From Ilyonectria destructans (Eukaryota > Ascomycota > Sordariomycetes > Hypocreales > Nectriaceae): DNA of 64,000 bases. The position numbers and the translations under genes were made by a program. Below are positions 1-9,505 of this stretch, piece after piece (the stretch's first letter is position 1; each line of letters starts with the position of its first letter). Location: the NCBI GenBank assembly GCA_020740775.1, contig JAHEWK010000015.1, positions 1,674,001-1,738,000 on the forward strand. Reading direction: 5' to 3'. The notes under the pieces are model-generated. The model was not told where the DNA came from. It ran no database searches and saw only the letters and a list, made by a program, of their open reading frames with translations.

Positions 1-2158
1 CATGTTCCGGTTGAGGCGAGAAAGGCTGTTGCTTTGGATCACGCGAGCGACGAGGAGAACGTGACCAGGGAGTAGGGGGTTTACACTTGTACATGTACTA
101 CATATGTGACAGGTCTTTACAATTGCGGAGGGTATCTCTTGCCATGTTTCATTTCCAGTTCACTTCGCCATGCATGCATGGTTAAACGCCTCACTCGAAT
201 CCGTGCTGCGTACTGAACAATTCCCGCTGGCAACCAAGCAAAAAGACCCCTGGATCTTATCAAACAACAAGCCAGATGAAACCCTCTCAATTACTATGCT
301 GCGATATGCCAGTTTTCTCTCTCTGACAAAAGCTCGCGGTTTCTTTCTCAGTTTAGCCGTTTCCACATGCAATGCAATACCGCGATTGCCACCCCAGCCC
401 TGACGATGACTGCCAGTAATTACTATCGTTCATTTATAATCACATCGGTGTACAACCGTGTAAGGAAGGTGATTCAATCTGAGCCAGCCAAGCTGGCACA
501 CTAAGCCATCATTGGGTACATATTCCCTACAAAGCGCAGTAGTTTCAGACAGCGAGCGGCAGCCTGGCAAAATTACACAACACAAGACTTTCGTATGCCC
601 GTATCATGAAGGTTGCCCTTCACTTTCCCTCCACCAAATCACTCCATATTCTTACTCGTCATCTTTGCACCCTCAGGGCATGTCCCCGACGGAACGATCC
701 CCAGAGACCCAAGACGACTGCCGGTAACGTAGACCTGGACGAACTGTACCGACGTCTTCAGAAGTACCGGAAGAGAAGCCAGGCTTTTCATCCTCAAGAA
801 GCATCAACTGGTACTCAGAAACCCGCGCCTATATCGGATGTCACTCCAGCCCAACCCACCACGATCTCTACCTCGACTAGCTCTGGCCATGTACCCAGTA
901 GCGGGCCCCGGAATTACTAGGCTCAGATTATGTTCCCTAGTCTACCAAGAGGTCTACCTACTCTATTGGTGGTCTTAACTCTACCAAGAGTGACGGAGGC
1001 TTGGAGCAAAAAGCTTCAAGGTGCTCTCAGCTTTGTGGTTATAACTCGGCTTGTATTTGGGCTACAGCGCGATGTCCGACAAGTCTTCAATCACACTTCA
1101 CCACTTGCCTCCGGCCAGCCACAAGCGGTGCTGTCAACCGCCTCTACGATGTGTTCCAGGCACATGATCTGCCAGCCAACGCGCGGCTCACTGGCATCTT
1201 GGGGGGGTAAGATCCGACTGCACTAACACTGGTGAGAGTATATGACATGAAGCCTTCCAGAAGCTGCAAAAAAGCATTTAAGCCAATCCAACGTCCTCTT
1301 ATTTATTGACCTTTACACCCAGCATCAATCGAAAATGTATTGGCTGTCTCTTTCAACCGCCGGAAGTTTTCCTTCATCATCTGACTAAATGACCTGGTCT
1401 CGCTGGTGAGTAGCGCCTCATCCTTGCATCGGTTTTAGTTCTTCTCACGCTCCCACTCCCGGAACCAAGTAGCCACTTGATCGTCCGCTACAAGTATCTT
1501 AAATGTGTTATTTTAATTGTTCTGTCCATAGATTGCCCGACCTGAAGATTTTAGAGTAATATTTATCTCGGTGCCGTAGATTAATGACGTCTTGGATGTC
1601 CCCAAATGTACCGAGAGTTATGTAGGGCGGGGTATCCCTTTGACTGTCGTAAGGCAGCACTTGCGCTAGTGGCACAGATGGAGACTAAAAATGACTACGA
1701 AAAACGAGGTACGCGAGGTCACACCTGTTTTATATGGCGATAGAAGTCACGGCTCTAAAGATCTACATGACAGTACATAAAACTTCGACCAGCCACGCAG
1801 CTTTTCGAAGTCGATCAGCGTACCGTTGATCTCCCGTGCTGCCTTACGACAGTCAAAGGGATAGCTGAAGCTTACCGCTCCCTGGGGGTAACCCCTTCCC
1901 AGGTAACGAATGTGATTGGCCATGGTGCGCCTCAATGAGCCTGTGCTATGCCCAAGCGATGGGGAAAGTATGGGTCCGGACCTGGGGATCTGAGTCGGGT
2001 CTTACAGACTCTGAGTCAATGACGGCAGCAGTTAGCTAGGCATACGTCAACATGTAATCATCCGGTCATGTTTGCAATGGTGACGCCGGGATTCGATCGT
2101 TTGCGTCAACGAGCTTGAATAGTAGACACTACTGAAGCACTGCTGGGAGATTTTGATC
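1..2158. other. Gene-poor stretch with only short unsupported frames
   Basis: No gene can be supported here. Short open frames exist, for example a 104-codon frame at 606-920 and a 69-codon frame at 1001-1210 with a small cluster of Cys, but none shows a recognisable domain, a signal peptide or a convincing exon join. The one clear structure is a 28-bp perfect inverted repeat, listed separately. Confidence 0.5.
1633..1863. repeat. 28-bp perfect inverted repeat, 175-bp spacer
   Basis: The left arm at 1633-1660 (starts TATCCCTTTGACTG, ends GGCAGCAC) is the exact reverse complement of the right arm at 1836-1863. Identity stops abruptly at both edges of each arm. A 62-codon minus-strand frame (1935-1747) crosses the right arm and reads YPFDCRKAA there; the left arm gives the same peptide on the plus strand. 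That suggests one arm is a short inverted copy of the other. Confidence 0.85.
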
Positions 2159-2166
2159 TATATAAA
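2159..2166 (+). promoter_or_regulatory. TATA box upstream of the KGG/Con-10-type gene
   Basis: The sequence TATATAAA lies 111 bp upstream of the ATG at 2277. It is a good match to a TATA element and fits a strongly inducible stress or conidiation gene. Assignment is by position only. Confidence 0.45.
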
Positions 2167-2276
2167 CAAGCACAATGACCCGTCCGAAACAAACTGTTCT
2201 CCTCATCATCACGACAATTTCAACATCAACAACACCTGCCAATAACTTCACAACAACACCAAGACTATACTGCAAT

Positions 2277-2626
2277 ATGTCTGATACATACAAGCCCACT
2301 GGTATGCACACGATTGATAATCGCGCCGAATATAAATTCATGTTCTCTAATGAATCCATTACATAGAGCACGGCGGTCTCCGCGAGGATGGCGAGCCCGA
2401 CAAGCGTGTTGGCACCGGCGAGTTCGCCTATGGCAAGGTCGATCCCACTGAGGCTGGTCATCAGGGTGGCAAGACGAGTAGCACCAGCCAAGCCAATGCT
2501 GAAGAAGTCAGTAAGGACACCGACAACACTGGAGGCAGCGCCAAGGGCGGGTTCGCTCATGGCAAAGTCGATCCTCACGAGGCCGGCCGCAAGGGTGGAA
2601 AGAAGAGCGGCAGCAGTGGCGAGTAG
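2277..2626 (+). CDS. KGG-repeat stress protein, conidiation-specific Con-10 type
   Basis: Two exons, 2277-2301 and 2367-2626, with a 65-nt intron (GTATGC...ACATAG), encode a 94-aa hydrophilic protein. The start is MSDTYKPTEHGG. Two copies of the family signature follow: GEFAYGKVDPTEAGHQGGK and GGFAHGKVDPHEAGRKGGK. These match the KGG/stress-induced family that includes Neurospora Con-10 and bacterial GsiB-like proteins, which are small Gly- and Lys-rich proteins abundant in conidia or under stress. No enzymatic role is known for the family. The protein lacks Cys and any membrane segment. The gene is easy to miss because the first exon is only 25 nt and a long antisense frame covers the second. 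Frame closure across the intron and both KGG repeats make the call firm; the physiological role is inferred from the family. Confidence 0.85.
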
Positions 2627-3851
2627 ACGATTAAATGAGTGTCCAAAGTGACAGGGAGGTAGAAATAATGAAAAAAAAAAATAACTGACTGGCTTATGAA
2701 TCTTTGTGACTTGGTCCCAATAGCCTGCGCAGACTTAGAGTATCGCATTTGCTGAGGAAGGGGCATATGACTATTGTGACTTAACTTCCTCTAAGTAAGA
2801 GGATTACAGCAGGCTCTTCATAGTTGAGAGAAGAGGATGGGAACAAGGAATTATCGGCGTGCAAAACAACCTCCGAGCAGTTGTAGCAGACATTGATTGG
2901 CATGTAGAAACAATGTCACACGTATCGCAGCTTGATATTAGTTATCTTTCCTTATCTGGTCTTTGAAAACAAGAGCAAATTCGTATTTAGAAGCTGGGAG
3001 ACCTTTTTTAAATAGAAAAACAAGAGCTTTTCCACACATCACATCAAATGCACCTGCACCCTCACACACGATAAACAAGCACCTTCGTCACGGCCATAGA
3101 AAAGCCATGAAGGCAACGACTTTGTAACAATGCCGTAATCAATCTGGTGAAATCACTAATGCTGAGCAACGCGCTATCTTGCTTGGATTGCTAGGTCAAT
3201 TGCCTGAGACAACCGCCCTTTTACGGTTGCTCAATGACTACAGAGACAAACTAAGCGGCATATCCTCTTTAAGAGAATGGGTCTTCAACGTTTCTAATTT
3301 CAATTTTCTACATTGATTACCGGAAATGTGCAAGTCATGAATTGGCGATTGGAGAGTTCGCATATCCTGCTCCTGGATGAAGCCACTGCATCTCTAGATT
3401 TCCATACCGAAAGACAGATCCAAAATGCCCAAAGAGACGACTGTCGAAAAAGAAGAGAAAATAGACCAAGACGAGACACCCGGTAGTAGATAATCGAATC
3501 GCTCACTCCTCCATGGAGCGGTAGCACACAGGGAATGTCAGGATGTGTAACCCGATTTGGTGCGGCTGAACGGTTGCCACGACACAACCCTGCATCTCCG
3601 CAACCGTAATCCTATGTTTAAGCCTTTACTAAGTTAGCGTCGGATGAGGGTGTCACACAGCCACAGTTTAGGAATCTGTCAGCAGTGCATATTTACCTGC
3701 CTACATTGTTCCGACTCAGCCCCCCAAGGCAGATTTCTGAGCCGATGCCTGCTGATGCCTTGAAAGGCGCGAACAACCCCGCAATTATATTAGAAGCTTG
3801 TCTTGAGATTTTCTTCTTTCCTTGATCAAGCATTCGCCATTTTTCCTCATC
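2627..3851. other. Intergenic, contains one ABC-transporter scrap
   Basis: Apart from the relic at 3355-3435 I see no gene. The 95-codon minus frame at 3587-3300 overlaps that relic and is its shadow. The last 200 bp before 3852 are the presumed promoter of the phosphorylase-ankyrin gene. Confidence 0.5.
3355..3435 (+). pseudogene. Relic of an ABC transporter nucleotide-binding domain
   Basis: One frame reads SSHILLLDEATASLDFHTER and then QIQNAQ. That is the Walker B motif (ILLLDE), the D-loop (SLD) and the start of the following helix of an ABC ATPase. No Walker A, signature motif or switch histidine can be read in phase around it, and stops close the frame nearby. It is the debris of a once larger transporter gene rather than a small gene. 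Confidence 0.6.
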
Positions 3852-6800
3852 ATGTCCGATCCTCAAGATTATACTGTTGGATGGGTATGTGCCACTATCT
3901 CAGAATATGTGGCTGCGCAAGAGTTTCTTGACGAGGAGCACCAAGACGAGGAGCAAGAGACTCTAGGCACCTTGCACCCGGACGACGCCAATCACTATAC
4001 CTTGGGTAGGATTGGAAAGCATCATGTCGTCGTCGCATTCTCTTCAAACAGCCAGAGCGGAGCGGCATCCAATACTGCGATCGACATGGTGCGAAGTTTT
4101 CCCAACATTCGCATTGCTCTTCTTGTCGGCATTGGCTACGGCGCCCGGAACGATGCTCATGATATTCGTCTAGGGGACGTCGTTGTTGGCTACGGCCGAG
4201 ACGGTGTTTTCCAGTATGATTTCGACAGCACCGTGGAAAACCACTCGTTCCAAGACGTGCGGTTCTTTAATCAGCCGCCATTGGCGCTCCAGACAACCAT
4301 TGCGGGAATGCAAGCCCAGTACAAGAGAAGCGGCCATCAGCTTGAGCAAACCATTGATTGTGTTTTCGAGAAGAACCCTAGATTACGAGAGGAGTACCAG
4401 CGGCCACAAGCTCCATGCGACTTGGAAGCCGATGGATCAAATACAGTACCACGACACGACAACCCAGCAATCCACTTTGGCACGGTTGCTTCATCGAATC
4501 GGTTGATGACGGATGCTGCCGAACGGAAGAAGCTTGCAGCGGATAGCAATGTCCTATGCTTTGAAACGGAAGAGGTCGGATTGAACACAAACTTCCCTTG
4601 TCTGTTTATTCGGGGCATATGCGGCCATTCGGACTCGAACGAGAACAAAGAATGGCAAGGATATGCGGCCATGGCAGCGGCTGCATACGCCCACGACCTT
4701 CTCTCACGGACCTCTACAGAGAAGCTTCAAAATGAAGCGAGAATTTGTCAACTTCTTTCGTCGCTGCCAGTTCCAGAGGAACGGATGTCCGCTGGAAGGC
4801 AGCCGATTCGCGAAGAGGAACCCCTCGAGTACCCAAATGAATGGACATCTCTGCACTTGTCTGCATACTTTGGCTTTCAACCAGGAGCATCCGTGCCCCC
4901 AGGTAATCTGAAGCATGTCGATGCCAAAGACAGCCTTGGAAAGACACCTCTATCGTGGGCTGCTGAAAATGGCCATGGTGACATGCTCAAGAAGCTGCTC
5001 GACACAGGAAAGGTCGACGTTGAGTCTCAAGATGCAGAAGGCCTGACACCCTTTTTATGGGCTGCTCACGGTAATCATATGGGTGTGATGAAGATGTTGC
5101 TGGATACAGGAAATGTCGATCTTGAGTCCAGAGACGTGTACGGCCGCACACCATTGGCTTGGGCTGCTCAGTTTGGCTACGAACCTGCAGTGACACTGCT
5201 ACTGGACATGCAGGTAGAAGTCGACACAAAGACCTACTCTGGCCAAACGCCAATATCTTTGGCCGCCGGTGGAGGCTTTGATTCAATTGTTGCGAAACTA
5301 CTCAATACGGGAAAAGTCGACGTTGATTGGAAAGATATCCATGGCAGGACGCCATTGTCATACGCCGCTGAGAGGGGTAACGGTGTATTGGTCAAGATGC
5401 TGCTGGATAGAGGACTGGCCGAGGTCGACCCAAAGGATACGCTCAATCGGACACCACTCTTATGGGCAGCGGCCAGAGGCTACAAGCCCACCTTTAAGAT
5501 GCTGCTGGATACTGGCCGGGTCAATGTGGAATCAAGAGACGAGGAAGGCCGGACACCGCTGTCCTTGGCTGCATGCAGCGGTCATGTCCTTATTGTCAAT
5601 CAACTTCTGGCGACGGGAATGGTCGACGTCAACTCGGAGGACAGTACTGGGCTATCACCGCTGGCGTTTGCGGCCATGCAAGGCCATTACGATGTGGTCA
5701 AGGCATTGCTAGCTGTGGAGGATATCCAGGCTGACCTGCGGGACATGACTGACCGAACCCCAATCTCCTGGGCTGCTCAAAACGGACATTTACATATCGT
5801 GAAAGCGCTTTTGGACACAGGAAAGGCCGACCCGAACACCAGAGATCTCAACAACATGGGTCCACTAACATACGCTGCTGAATGCGGCCATGTTATTGTG
5901 GTTAGGATGCTGCTGGATACAGAACGGGTTGATGTCGACCCAAAGACGTTTCAAATGGGTCTAACGTCGTTGATGTTAGCTGCCGTCAACGGGCATAACA
6001 CCGTGGTCAAGATGCTGCTAGACACAGGAAAGGTCGACGTGGAAGCAACGGAGCACTGCAACGGCAGGGCAGCGCTGTGCTTGGCTATCGAGCAGAAGCA
6101 AGCCGCCGTCGTCAAAACGCTGCTAGATGCAGGGAGAGCCAACGTCGAAGCAAAGGACGACCACGGTATCACACCGTTGTTAATGGCGGGAGTGCTTGGT
6201 GACAAGGCTATTGCTACCATTGTGATAGAAAGGATCAAGGGTGTCATCAACTGTAAGGATCCATATGGCCGAACAGCATTGTCGTGGGCTGCAGGAGAGG
6301 GCCATGATTCCGTCGTCAAGCTGCTGGTAGAAGCGGAAGACATTGAGGTCGATTCAAAGGATAACAATGGCCGAACACCGCTTTTCATGGCGGCCAAAAA
6401 CGGACATGACATCATTGTTAAAACGCTTCTCGATACGGGCAAGGTCAACGTCAACTCCAAGGAGACCAAGGACGGCTTAGCACCACTGTCAGCGGCTGCC
6501 CAGAAAGGTCACCGCCATGTGGTTCAAAGGCTCCTCCAGGAGGAGAAGGTCGATGTTGACCTGAAAAACAACGAAAATCGAACTGCGTTGTATTGGGCCG
6601 CTCGAAACGGACATGTTGTAGTGGTGAAGATGCTTTTGGAAACACACCAGGTCGACGTCGAGGCAAAGGATGAGGTCGGCCGCACACCACTGTTCAAGGC
6701 TACCCAGGCTGGATCTTTCGATGTTGTCAAGCACTTGCTTCTTATAGGAAAAGCTGATCCTGATTCGAGTGATTCCGAGGACAACGCAACTCCACTGTCC

Positions 6801-7295
6801 TGGGCAGCCGAGGATGGTCACCTCGCCATGGCCAAGTTGCTCATAGAAACGGGCAAGGTTGACGTCAACTCTAAAGACGTCAACAACCGGACACCACTGT
6901 TTCTGGCAGCTAGCAATGGCCATGACGATATTGTCAAGCTGCTACTGGAGACTGAGGCCGTCGATGTTAATGTGAGGGACAGTGATGGCCAAACACCGCT
7001 ATTTGCGGCGGCTATGGGCGGGCGTCGTAGTGTCGTGAAGATGTTACTAGACACAGGCAAGGTCGACATCAACACGAGGGATATTCGTGGCAGAACGGCG
7101 TTGTCCTCTGCTATCGGGAAGGGCTATGACGTGGTGGTTAAGATGTTTCACGACAAGCGGATCAACGACGGTGAGCCATCGTTGCCACAGACGGCCAATG
7201 GAGGGTCTGAGCCAGTGGGTAGATCGCGGGATGCCGAATGGGTAGGGATTGACATGAAGAGTATGGAGCCTGGACAAGAAGGTGAGCCGCGTTAG
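3852..7295 (+). CDS. Nucleoside-phosphorylase-like (PNP_UDP) / ankyrin-repeat protein
   Basis: A single exon of 1147 aa. The first ATG (MSDPQDYTVGWVCAT) is preferred because the frame further upstream has only a TTG. Residues 7-290 form a PNP_UDP_1 phosphorylase/nucleosidase domain: a GWVCATISEY start with the conserved Glu18, a VGIGYG glycine turn, DIRLGDVVVG, CFETEEVGL and IRGICGHSDSNENKEWQGYA. About 22 ankyrin repeats of 34 aa follow (aa 357-1105), most with the core TPLxWAAxxGH and KMLLDTGKVDV. This architecture belongs to fungal NLR-like receptors, but no NACHT or NB-ARC module sits between the two parts. In this family the first domain acts as an effector and the repeats as sensor; the specific role here is inferred. 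Two departures from the family are visible: the catalytic Asp of the usual ICDY motif is Gly258, and the ribose-binding Met of the usual FEMEAAGL motif is Thr. The domain may therefore be catalytically dead or altered. Confidence 0.93.
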   Translation: MSDPQDYTVGWVCATISEYVAAQEFLDEEHQDEEQETLGTLHPDDANHYTLGRIGKHHVVVAFSSNSQSGAASNTAIDMVRSFPNIRIALLVGIGYGARNDAHDIRLGDVVVGYGRDGVFQYDFDSTVENHSFQDVRFFNQPPLALQTTIAGMQAQYKRSGHQLEQTIDCVFEKNPRLREEYQRPQAPCDLEADGSNTVPRHDNPAIHFGTVASSNRLMTDAAERKKLAADSNVLCFETEEVGLNTNFPCLFIRGICGHSDSNENKEWQGYAAMAAAAYAHDLLSRTSTEKLQNEARICQLLSSLPVPEERMSAGRQPIREEEPLEYPNEWTSLHLSAYFGFQPGASVPPGNLKHVDAKDSLGKTPLSWAAENGHGDMLKKLLDTGKVDVESQDAEGLTPFLWAAHGNHMGVMKMLLDTGNVDLESRDVYGRTPLAWAAQFGYEPAVTLLLDMQVEVDTKTYSGQTPISLAAGGGFDSIVAKLLNTGKVDVDWKDIHGRTPLSYAAERGNGVLVKMLLDRGLAEVDPKDTLNRTPLLWAAARGYKPTFKMLLDTGRVNVESRDEEGRTPLSLAACSGHVLIVNQLLATGMVDVNSEDSTGLSPLAFAAMQGHYDVVKALLAVEDIQADLRDMTDRTPISWAAQNGHLHIVKALLDTGKADPNTRDLNNMGPLTYAAECGHVIVVRMLLDTERVDVDPKTFQMGLTSLMLAAVNGHNTVVKMLLDTGKVDVEATEHCNGRAALCLAIEQKQAAVVKTLLDAGRANVEAKDDHGITPLLMAGVLGDKAIATIVIERIKGVINCKDPYGRTALSWAAGEGHDSVVKLLVEAEDIEVDSKDNNGRTPLFMAAKNGHDIIVKTLLDTGKVNVNSKETKDGLAPLSAAAQKGHRHVVQRLLQEEKVDVDLKNNENRTALYWAARNGHVVVVKMLLETHQVDVEAKDEVGRTPLFKATQAGSFDVVKHLLLIGKADPDSSDSEDNATPLSWAAEDGHLAMAKLLIETGKVDVNSKDVNNRTPLFLAASNGHDDIVKLLLETEAVDVNVRDSDGQTPLFAAAMGGRRSVVKMLLDTGKVDINTRDIRGRTALSSAIGKGYDVVVKMFHDKRINDGEPSLPQTANGGSEPVGRSRDAEWVGIDMKSMEPGQEGEPR

Positions 7296-7853
7296 GCAGA
7301 AGATTACTTGGAGACCCAGATTGTTTGGTTCAGTGATTATCATTACGAATTCCATATATCAGCATGATTGTTTAAATTAACTGTAAAAATAACCATTTTC
7401 CAATGTGGACCCCCTGTGTGATAAGATTGTTCTTTTAATAGACTTCATACCGGGGACTGGTTGTGGAGGAGCCTGGTGGCTAATACGAAGGCTCCGCCAC
7501 TCGTCCAGGGCAATACGATGAGCAAAGAGGCGGATGCTGACGTCTGACAATTCTCAATGGGGCAGGGTGAGATATCGGGCTGACAACTCTTGATTGATTC
7601 CCTAAGTGGGTGACTTTTGTTCATTCGTATGCATCATCCTCAGTCCCGTCAGCAAGGAGGCAGTCGCCCATTTGGTGCGGAGTCATTGTCACTCGAATCT
7701 GACTGTATATTCCACCCCACTTTGCTAGTCATTCTATACACCCGATTTTATGAGGGTTCTTAATATTTACTGTTTATTTTGGTACGAGCCTGAAAGTTTT
7801 AACATTATTTTTAGACAGCCGCATCCTCTAGCCCGGAGACCTAGGCCGCTAAG
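7296..7853. other. Intergenic between the ankyrin and astacin genes
   Basis: No coding signal. The sequence is AT-richer than the flanking genes and ends in the TATA element of the astacin gene. Confidence 0.5.
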
Positions 7854-7862
7854 TATATATAA
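7854..7862 (+). promoter_or_regulatory. TATA box upstream of the astacin gene
   Basis: TATATATAA lies 65 bp upstream of the ATG at 7919, a plausible distance with a short leader. Assignment is by position only. Confidence 0.45.
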
Positions 7863-7918
7863 TTACCGCCAATGCCCAGGACATTCACATCATCAATCTA
7901 CCAAATCCACCTGCAAAC

Positions 7919-9505
7919 ATGTTGAAGATGACTATTTTCTTGCAGGCTGCTGCCTCAATTCTATTTTACGGGCTTGTCGGTGCCCAAAACCACTCCGCAC
8001 CTACCAACAGCTCCCGCACTTTTGTCAACCCGCCGCGAAACCTTACTACCATTGAGATTTACGTTCAACCCAATCCAATGTCGTTCAACGGATCTGACAA
8101 CGCGTTTGCTGTGCAAGTTCAGCAAGTATCCTATTTTGTGAAAGATGGATACGCCGTGATTGACGGCGACGTTCTCTTTGGCACAGAGGCCGACATTGAG
8201 GCGGCAGCAGTTGACGCCCAAAGTAGCAAGCGCGCTGCTTCTGTATTTAAGTTGGCAAATGGAAGCAAATGGCCAAAGGGCGAGATTAAATACAGGTGGG
8301 AGACGACACCAAATGACAAGGTCTTGTCGGACTGGGAGGGAGCCATCAAGCTGTGGACGGACCGACTGCCCTTCCTCAAGTTCGAAGAGGTCGACAAAGG
8401 GATGCCCAACAACAAAATGGAGGTTGGCGTGGTCAACCTCCGAATCCAGACAGGTGGAAATGCTTGCTTCTCGCCAATCGGCATGTCTGCGTCTGCCAAG
8501 GACAGCGTCATTATTCTAGACGACTGCGGTGTGCTCACGACGGCACACGAACTAGGACACACGCTGGGCCTATATCATGAACAGCAACGGCCCGACAGAG
8601 ATGACTATATTGAAATCCACTGCGAAAACCTGATTCCAGATCAGTTTGGAGAAAAGGCAGTTTGCGGCGATGGCGTTTGCCGTGGCTGGGGCTGTGCTTT
8701 TCGCAAACTGGGCGAGGCCGAAGTCGACTGGTCTGGTCCGTATGATACGGAGAGCATCATGCACTATGGCGAGTCCGACTTCAGCTACGACTGGTATAAT
8801 GTTCCCGTTCTCGTGGGCAAGGGCAATGTGAAGTTGCACCGTGGATTCTCATCACATCCTTCCCTCTTGGACGTCGGCCGTCTCTGCGACATCTACGGGG
8901 AGGACTGTCGGGGCGTCTGTGGCGACGGTATCCTCGCCCCTGCCAACGAAGAGGAGTGTGATGACGGGAATAACATTGACGGCGACGGATGCAGTGCCAA
9001 TTGCAAAAAGGAATCAACGGGAGAATACTGCGGAGATGGAATTGTACAGTCCGGCGAGGAGTGTGACGATGGAAATAATGTTGACGGTGACGGATGCAGT
9101 GCCACCTGCAAGATCGAATCTCAGTCGGGACATTGTGGCGATGGCATCATTCAAGCCGGCGAAGAGTGTGACGAAGGCGCCAATAATGGAAGTCCAACAT
9201 GCTCCTTGACGTGCAAGCGGCCATCCAACTCCGCTTGCAGCAGCACTTGCAATCCGTCACCAGGAAACAATCAATGCCACATCACCACGAGTTGCATCGC
9301 CATGGCTAGCTCTACGAACCACTACTGCGCTTGTGCTCCTGGATATCGAGCTGATGACGCTAGCGTTCAGTTCAGACTGAACTGGCCTAGCCAGGAAGGG
9401 CGTGTGTTTGTGAGACCGGGCGTCGCTTGTAACCAGCTGTGCGATGAATGGACGTTGGGAAACGATGGATGCAAGGAGGTAACTGTACAGGATGAGTGTT
9501 ATTGA
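7919..9505 (+). CDS. Secreted astacin-family (M12A) metalloprotease with DUF4215 repeats
   Basis: One exon, 528 aa. A hydrophobic N-terminus ending near VGAQNHS looks like a signal peptide. A propeptide-like stretch is followed by the astacin catalytic domain. The zinc motif HELGHTLGLYHEQQR (His210, Glu211, His214, His220) and the Met-turn SIMHYG (Met281, Tyr283) are both complete, so the enzyme should be active and extracellular. Residues from about 335 to 435 hold three Cys-rich repeats of the DUF4215 (Myxococcus disulfide repeat) type, each built on CGDGI...GEECDDGNN.DGDGCS. An EGF-like Cys-rich tail follows (ending VQDECY). DUF4215 repeats are best known from myxobacteria and protists, so domain shuffling or transfer is possible. 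The substrate is unknown; matrix or host-protein degradation is an inference from the family. Confidence 0.92.
   Translation: MLKMTIFLQAAASILFYGLVGAQNHSAPTNSSRTFVNPPRNLTTIEIYVQPNPMSFNGSDNAFAVQVQQVSYFVKDGYAVIDGDVLFGTEADIEAAAVDAQSSKRAASVFKLANGSKWPKGEIKYRWETTPNDKVLSDWEGAIKLWTDRLPFLKFEEVDKGMPNNKMEVGVVNLRIQTGGNACFSPIGMSASAKDSVIILDDCGVLTTAHELGHTLGLYHEQQRPDRDDYIEIHCENLIPDQFGEKAVCGDGVCRGWGCAFRKLGEAEVDWSGPYDTESIMHYGESDFSYDWYNVPVLVGKGNVKLHRGFSSHPSLLDVGRLCDIYGEDCRGVCGDGILAPANEEECDDGNNIDGDGCSANCKKESTGEYCGDGIVQSGEECDDGNNVDGDGCSATCKIESQSGHCGDGIIQAGEECDEGANNGSPTCSLTCKRPSNSACSSTCNPSPGNNQCHITTSCIAMASSTNHYCACAPGYRADDASVQFRLNWPSQEGRVFVRPGVACNQLCDEWTLGNDGCKEVTVQDECY

Noticed and set aside
2129..2578. Long minus-strand frame of 149 codons
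   Set aside because: It is the antisense shadow of the KGG/Con-10-type gene, whose two sense-strand repeats are clearly conserved.
4337..7355. Many long frames antisense or out of frame to the ankyrin gene
   Set aside because: The repetitive ankyrin coding sequence keeps alternative frames open periodically; none has its own domain.
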